Source: Pseudomonadota bacterium
GTDB taxonomy: Bacteria; Pseudomonadota; Alphaproteobacteria; Caulobacterales; Caulobacteraceae
Direction of reading: 5' to 3'
DNA: 17,560 bases
Assembly (NCBI GenBank): GCA_023434015.1
Contig: JAEYTM010000237.1
Span: 1-17,560, forward strand
Shown in pieces: positions 14,924 through 17,560 of the stretch. A program made the position numbers and the translations under genes. How positions within the stretch are numbered: the first letter of the stretch is position 1; each line of letters opens with the position of its first letter. Under the pieces are notes generated by a model. That model made no database searches. It was given only the letters and a program-made list of their open reading frames with translations, and was not told the DNA's origin.

Positions 14924-16414
14924 ATGCAGCAGGAACAGGTCGTGAAGCGGGTCGTGGTCGCCGGCGGCGGCTCGGCCGGCTGGATGACGGCGGCGGCCCT
15001 GTCCACCCAGCTGGGCCCGCTGCTGGACATCACCCTGGTGGAGTCCGACGCCATCGGCATCGTCGGCGTCGGTGAATCGACGATCCCGACGGCCCGCACC
15101 TTCGTCCACCTGCTCGGGCTCGACGAGAAGGAGTTCATGCGGGAGACCGGCGCCACCTTCAAGATCGGCATCCTGTTCGACAACTGGGGCGAGGTCGGCG
15201 ACCGCTACATCCACTCCTTCGGCCAGGTCGGCAAATCCACCCTGCTGGCCCACTTCCACCATATGTGGCTGGAGGCGCGGGCGCAGGGGTTCGGCGGCGA
15301 CCTGGGCGACTATTGCCTGGAGCTGAAGGCGGCCGAGGTCAGCAAGTTCTACACCAGCGAGAACCACGGCCTGAACTACGCCTACCACATCGATGCGACC
15401 CGTTTCGGCCGTTACCTGAGCAAGCGCTGCCAGGCGGCCGGGGTGAGGCGGGTCGAGGGCAAGATCGAACAGGTTCAGCAGAATCCTGAGACCGGCTTCG
15501 TCGAGGCGTTGGTCATGGAATCCGGCGAACGGGTTGAGGGCGACCTGTTCATCGACGCCACCGGCTTCCGGGGGCTGCTGATCGAACAGACCCTGAAGAC
15601 CGGGTTCGAGGACTGGGGCCACTGGCTGCCGAACGACCGCGCGGTGGCCGTGCAGACCCGCAGCATCGGCCCGTCCGCGCCGCTGACCCGGGCCATCGCC
15701 CATAAGGCCGGGTGGCAGTGGGGCATTCCCCTGCAGCACAGGGAGGGGAACGGCTGGGTTTACTGCAGCGACTATATGTCGGACGACGAGGCGCGCGCCG
15801 CCTTCCTCGGCCAGCTCCAGGGCGAACTGCTCGCCGAGCCGTGGTTCCTGCGCTTCCGGCCTGGCCGGCGGCGCAAGGCATGGAACAAGAACGTCGTGGC
15901 CGTGGGCCTGGCGGCCGGGTTCATCGAACCGCTCGAGGCCACCTCGCTGCACATGATCATGATCGCGGTGACCCGCCTGTTGCAGCTGTTCCCCTTCAAC
16001 GGCGTCAACGAGAGCCTGCAGAAGCGGTTCAACCATCTGGCGGACAACGAGATCACCCGTATCCGCGACTTCGTCCTGCTGCACTACAAGGCGACCGAGC
16101 GGACCGATTCCCCCTATTGGGACCGCTGTCGCACCCAGGCCGTGCCGGACTCGCTGTCGGACCGCATCGAGCTTTTCCGCCAGTCGGGTCAGGTCCACTG
16201 GATTCCCGGCGAGCTGTTCCAGATCGACTCCTGGCTGCAGGTGATGATGGGCCAGCGCATCCAGCCCGGCAGCTACCACTACATGGCCCGGATGATGCCG
16301 CCGGCGCAGCTGCGCCGGGCGCTCGACGATCTGAAGGGCAACATCGCGCGGGCCGTCGACCAGATGCCGAGCCATCACGATTTTGTCGCCCAGTACGCCG
16401 GAATCGAACCGTGA
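14924..16414 (+). CDS. Flavin-dependent halogenase (tryptophan halogenase family)
   Basis: A 496-residue flavin-dependent halogenase of the tryptophan-halogenase family (PF04820). It has the FAD dinucleotide motif GGGSAG (residues 14-19), GVGESTIP (48-55), and the catalytic Lys80 in TFKIGILFDNW that carries the hypohalous species. The diagnostic WxWxIP motif is at 264-269, and GFIEPLEATS (332-341) contains the conserved acid Glu338. All catalytic hallmarks are present, so it is probably active when supplied with FADH2. The reductase must come from elsewhere. Related stand-alone enzymes from Brevundimonas and Xanthomonas, encoded near TonB receptors, brominate indole-type compounds in vitro, but their natural substrate is unknown. 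AGGGAG precedes the ATG. It is the third gene of the SapC-cupin_8-halogenase set. Confidence 0.94.
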   Translation: MQQEQVVKRVVVAGGGSAGWMTAAALSTQLGPLLDITLVESDAIGIVGVGESTIPTARTFVHLLGLDEKEFMRETGATFKIGILFDNWGEVGDRYIHSFGQVGKSTLLAHFHHMWLEARAQGFGGDLGDYCLELKAAEVSKFYTSENHGLNYAYHIDATRFGRYLSKRCQAAGVRRVEGKIEQVQQNPETGFVEALVMESGERVEGDLFIDATGFRGLLIEQTLKTGFEDWGHWLPNDRAVAVQTRSIGPSAPLTRAIAHKAGWQWGIPLQHREGNGWVYCSDYMSDDEARAAFLGQLQGELLAEPWFLRFRPGRRRKAWNKNVVAVGLAAGFIEPLEATSLHMIMIAVTRLLQLFPFNGVNESLQKRFNHLADNEITRIRDFVLLHYKATERTDSPYWDRCRTQAVPDSLSDRIELFRQSGQVHWIPGELFQIDSWLQVMMGQRIQPGSYHYMARMMPPAQLRRALDDLKGNIARAVDQMPSHHDFVAQYAGIEP

Positions 16415-16441
16415 TCGCCGACTACTGTATGCATCTTGTTG

Positions 16442-16484
16442 CGCAATCCCGTGAGGGTTGCGATGGTCCGACGCCGAACGTCGG
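16442..16484 (+). promoter_or_regulatory. Two hairpins in the leader of the bicupin gene
   Basis: Between the halogenase and the bicupin gene are two adjacent inverted repeats: CGCAA(T)CCC-GTGA-GGGTTGCG (16442-16462, one bulged T) and CCGACG-CCGAA-CGTCGG (16468-16484). Neither is followed by a T-run. They could stabilise a processed mRNA, attenuate read-through or shape a 5' leader; the function is unknown. Confidence 0.4.
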
Positions 16485-16521
16485 CAAGGCGGCGCAACGA
16501 CGCCGCGAGGGAAGGGAATTT

Positions 16522-17493
16522 ATGAAGACCGCGTTTTATTTTGTCGGCGCTGCGGCTGCGGCGCTCCTGGCCGCGACGACGGCGGCCGCTCAGTTCGTTC
16601 CGCAGCCTGAGCCCTCGAACATGTCGGCGCCGCGCATGCCCGAGCAGTACTGGGCCGCCAAGCCGACCACGCCGACGCCCTATACGGCGCCGAACAAGGT
16701 GCACTGGAAGCTGTCGGAAATCCTGGCGTCGCACCGCGGCCAGACCGACTGGGTCCAGCCGCTGATCCGCAACGCCGAGCAGGAAGCCGATTACATCTCG
16801 CTCGGCGCCGGCAAGAAGACCAAGCCGATGATGTACGGCGACGACCGCGTGACCTGGATCGTCCAGGACGGCGCCATGCGCGTGAGCGTCGAGGGCCGCG
16901 AGCCCTTCATCGCCACCAAGGGCTTCATGGTCAGCATTCCGTTCCGCAACGTCTATTCGATCGAGACGGTTGGCGATAAGCCGTCCCTGCGCTTCGAGGT
17001 CCGCACCACCGGCTCGGTGCCGCTCTATCCCGCCTCGGTGACCCCGGACCCCTATCCGGGCCGCACCTATGTGAAGGTCACCGGCACCCCCGGCCCGGCC
17101 AAGATCGGCGCCGGCGGGTCCGAAAACCCGCTCTACGTCGACTTCCTCAAGGATGTCGCGGTGGGCGACAAGCCGCACAACGCCAAGTTCGTGTGGGACG
17201 ACAACTTCACCTCGAACATCCTGCGCGGCCGGGCCGCCGCCTCGGTGCCGCCGGACACGGCCCTAGGCCACTTCCACGTCGACTGGACCGAGTTCTGGTT
17301 CATCATGGAAGGCAAGATCGGCTACAAGATCGAGGGCTTCCCCTACTTCGAGACCGAGCAGGGCGACGTGGTGACGGCCGCCGAGGGCCGCTGGCACCGC
17401 GCGGGCAACAGCCCGAACTCGCCGATGTCGACGCGCATCCCGTTCAATCCGCGTCCGCCGATCCTGCATAACTTCGAGCCGCCGGCCCACTAG
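16522..17493 (+). CDS. Secreted two-cupin-domain protein
   Basis: A 323-residue exported protein with two cupin folds. The signal peptide (MKTAFYF, an Ala-rich core, then AAA-Q) is probably cut after residue 23. The C-terminal cupin has a full metal site: motif 1 GHFHVDWTEFWFIMEG with His250, His252 and Glu257, and motif 2 GDVVTAAEGRWHRAGN with His292. Only the motif-2 proline is changed, to Ala. The N-terminal cupin (~90-165, around GKKTKPMMYGDDRVTWIV) lacks the histidines and is probably structural. It could be a periplasmic dioxygenase, isomerase or ligand-binding protein; the substrate is unknown. The frame is open far upstream through the halogenase, but the start at 16522 has AGGGAAGGG before it and begins the signal peptide. 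It follows the halogenase by 107 bp and may belong to the same unit. Confidence 0.88.
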   Translation: MKTAFYFVGAAAAALLAATTAAAQFVPQPEPSNMSAPRMPEQYWAAKPTTPTPYTAPNKVHWKLSEILASHRGQTDWVQPLIRNAEQEADYISLGAGKKTKPMMYGDDRVTWIVQDGAMRVSVEGREPFIATKGFMVSIPFRNVYSIETVGDKPSLRFEVRTTGSVPLYPASVTPDPYPGRTYVKVTGTPGPAKIGAGGSENPLYVDFLKDVAVGDKPHNAKFVWDDNFTSNILRGRAAASVPPDTALGHFHVDWTEFWFIMEGKIGYKIEGFPYFETEQGDVVTAAEGRWHRAGNSPNSPMSTRIPFNPRPPILHNFEPPAH

Positions 17494-17520
17494 GCCGTCG
17501 CGGCGAGAGCCGACCAGGGC

Positions 17521-17560
17521 TTTGGGGGCCCCGCGCGGGGGGGGGGCGCGGGGGGGTTAG
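17521..17560. other. G-rich, probably unreliable sequence at the window edge
   Basis: After the bicupin stop only about 67 bases remain. The last 40 include a ten-G run (17537-17546) and a seven-G run (17550-17556) unlike anything else in the window. This resembles the poor-quality end of an assembled contig rather than a biological repeat. Confidence 0.55.

Noticed and set aside
14879..16378. About 499-codon frame antisense to the halogenase
   Set aside because: Same GC-bias shadow; no recognisable motifs, and the plus strand is an unambiguous halogenase.
15712..16521. Upstream extension of the bicupin frame through the halogenase gene
   Set aside because: The translation is Arg/Pro-rich out-of-frame halogenase; a signal peptide and ribosome-binding site mark the start at 16522.

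Overview
The window looks like chromosomal DNA from a high-GC alphaproteobacterium, most likely of the Caulobacteraceae (Caulobacter/Phenylobacterium/Brevundimonas type). This is inferred from the GC-rich codon use, the very long Caulobacter/Xanthomonas-type TonB-dependent receptor, and the receptor-SapC-cupin-halogenase gene order known from such bacteria. No RNA gene, insertion sequence, integrase, CRISPR array or toxin-antitoxin pair was found. The last ~30 bases contain runs of ten and seven G, so the right edge is probably a poor-quality contig end.

Left part (1-7556) is housekeeping-like: a 5'-truncated priA with an apparent one-base frameshift near its end; a convergent terC-family membrane protein gene; a ~500-bp stretch with no convincing gene; a secreted CHAP-domain amidase/peptidase; a two-block pentapeptide-repeat protein; a DUF488 protein divergent from an alpha/beta hydrolase; and a double-hotdog thioesterase whose stop codon overlaps that of the hydrolase.

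Middle part (7589-9573): a 92-residue Pro/Gly/Ala-rich, probably disordered protein with a near-perfect Shine-Dalgarno diverges from a two-gene redox operon. The operon encodes a four-helix cytochrome b561-type protein and a Tat-exported, lipobox-bearing molybdopterin oxidoreductase, translationally coupled by a GTGA overlap. They probably form a membrane-anchored periplasmic sulfite-oxidase-family enzyme with its quinone-linked haem partner.

Right part (9574-17493) is the most interesting. A 329-bp regulatory region carries two identical near-palindromes (TGGCAGCGCTGTCA, 24 bp apart) and a degenerate third copy, the form expected of LacI-family operators. They precede a 1041-residue TonB-dependent receptor that ends in a strong intrinsic terminator. 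Beyond it lie a SapC-family protein, a JmjC/cupin_8 Fe(II)/2-oxoglutarate oxygenase, a flavin-dependent (tryptophan-type) halogenase, and a secreted two-cupin protein, all on the same strand. The halogenase and oxygenase keep their key residues, but no natural-product biosynthesis gene or flavin reductase is nearby. The locus therefore reads as a nutrient-uptake island of uncertain chemistry. Similar receptor/SapC/cupin/halogenase neighbourhoods are known, but their function is unresolved; the operator pair and the terminal bicupin are the parts most worth testing here.
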